This document shows, in pieces, positions 32,920 to 32,920 of a stretch of 32,920 bases of DNA. The DNA comes from Clostridia bacterium. Lineage in GTDB: Bacteria > Bacillota > Clostridia > Christensenellales > Aristaeellaceae. The position numbers were made by a program, and so were the translations under genes. Every line of letters starts with the position of its first letter. Positions within the stretch are counted from its first letter, which is position 1. The notes under the pieces are model-generated. The model had not been told where the DNA came from and made no database searches. It worked only from the letters and a program-made list of their open reading frames with translations. The stretch covers positions 1-32,920 of the forward strand of contig JAFUHD010000020.1 of NCBI GenBank assembly GCA_017469025.1. The letters are read 5' to 3'.

Positions 32920-32920
32920 A

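Overview
The window reads as a chromosomal segment of a Gram-positive anaerobe of the Clostridia. The evidence is the long fused PurL, the linked def-fmt-rsmB-rlmN-PP2C-PASTA kinase-rsgA-rpe-thiN genes, a dgt/dnaG/sigA block, AGGAGG-type ribosome binding sites and secreted proteins with Thr/Pro/Lys linkers. The genus cannot be read from the sequence. No rRNA, tRNA, insertion sequence or CRISPR array was seen.

Layout: (1) 1-6509 holds the 3' part of purL ending in a very long hairpin, an HD-domain gene behind a repeat-type leader, a divergent pair (AEC-type carrier on minus, exported TlpA-like thioredoxin on plus), and a protein that looks like a decayed macro domain joined to a helical C-terminal domain. 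(2) 6763-16859 is one compact housekeeping run from def to a dGTPase-like gene, mostly with overlapping or closely spaced genes, closed by a terminator. It joins N-terminal protein maturation, rRNA modification, ribosome assembly, Ser/Thr signalling and small-molecule metabolism. (3) 17028-21057 is dnaG followed by two tandem full-length primary sigma factor genes. (4) 21365-26305 holds a metallophosphodiesterase, a DUF188 protein, an FMN-binding split-barrel protein, a macro-domain protein with a NADAR-like C-terminus, an unknown protein and a small exported protein. (5) On the minus strand, 26341-32402 encodes a small PH-like membrane protein, two exported proteins sharing a repeated domain of about 140 residues, and a GH63-like glycosidase.

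The most unusual signal is a family of about 86-nt elements, nine copies at four loci and on both strands. Each sits immediately before a gene start, singly or as head-to-tail arrays, and each full copy ends in a Shine-Dalgarno sequence. The copies keep an inverted pair (ATGAC...GTCAT), with a compensatory change in one copy, and a competing upstream hairpin. I read them as a structured 5'-leader RNA family that may switch between two folds. Four copies also keep a 26-codon open frame, so a leader peptide remains possible. The second notable item is the macro/NADAR-like fusion, with the separate decayed macro protein in the same window, pointing to ADP-ribose or NAD chemistry. The third is the tandem pair of sigA genes.
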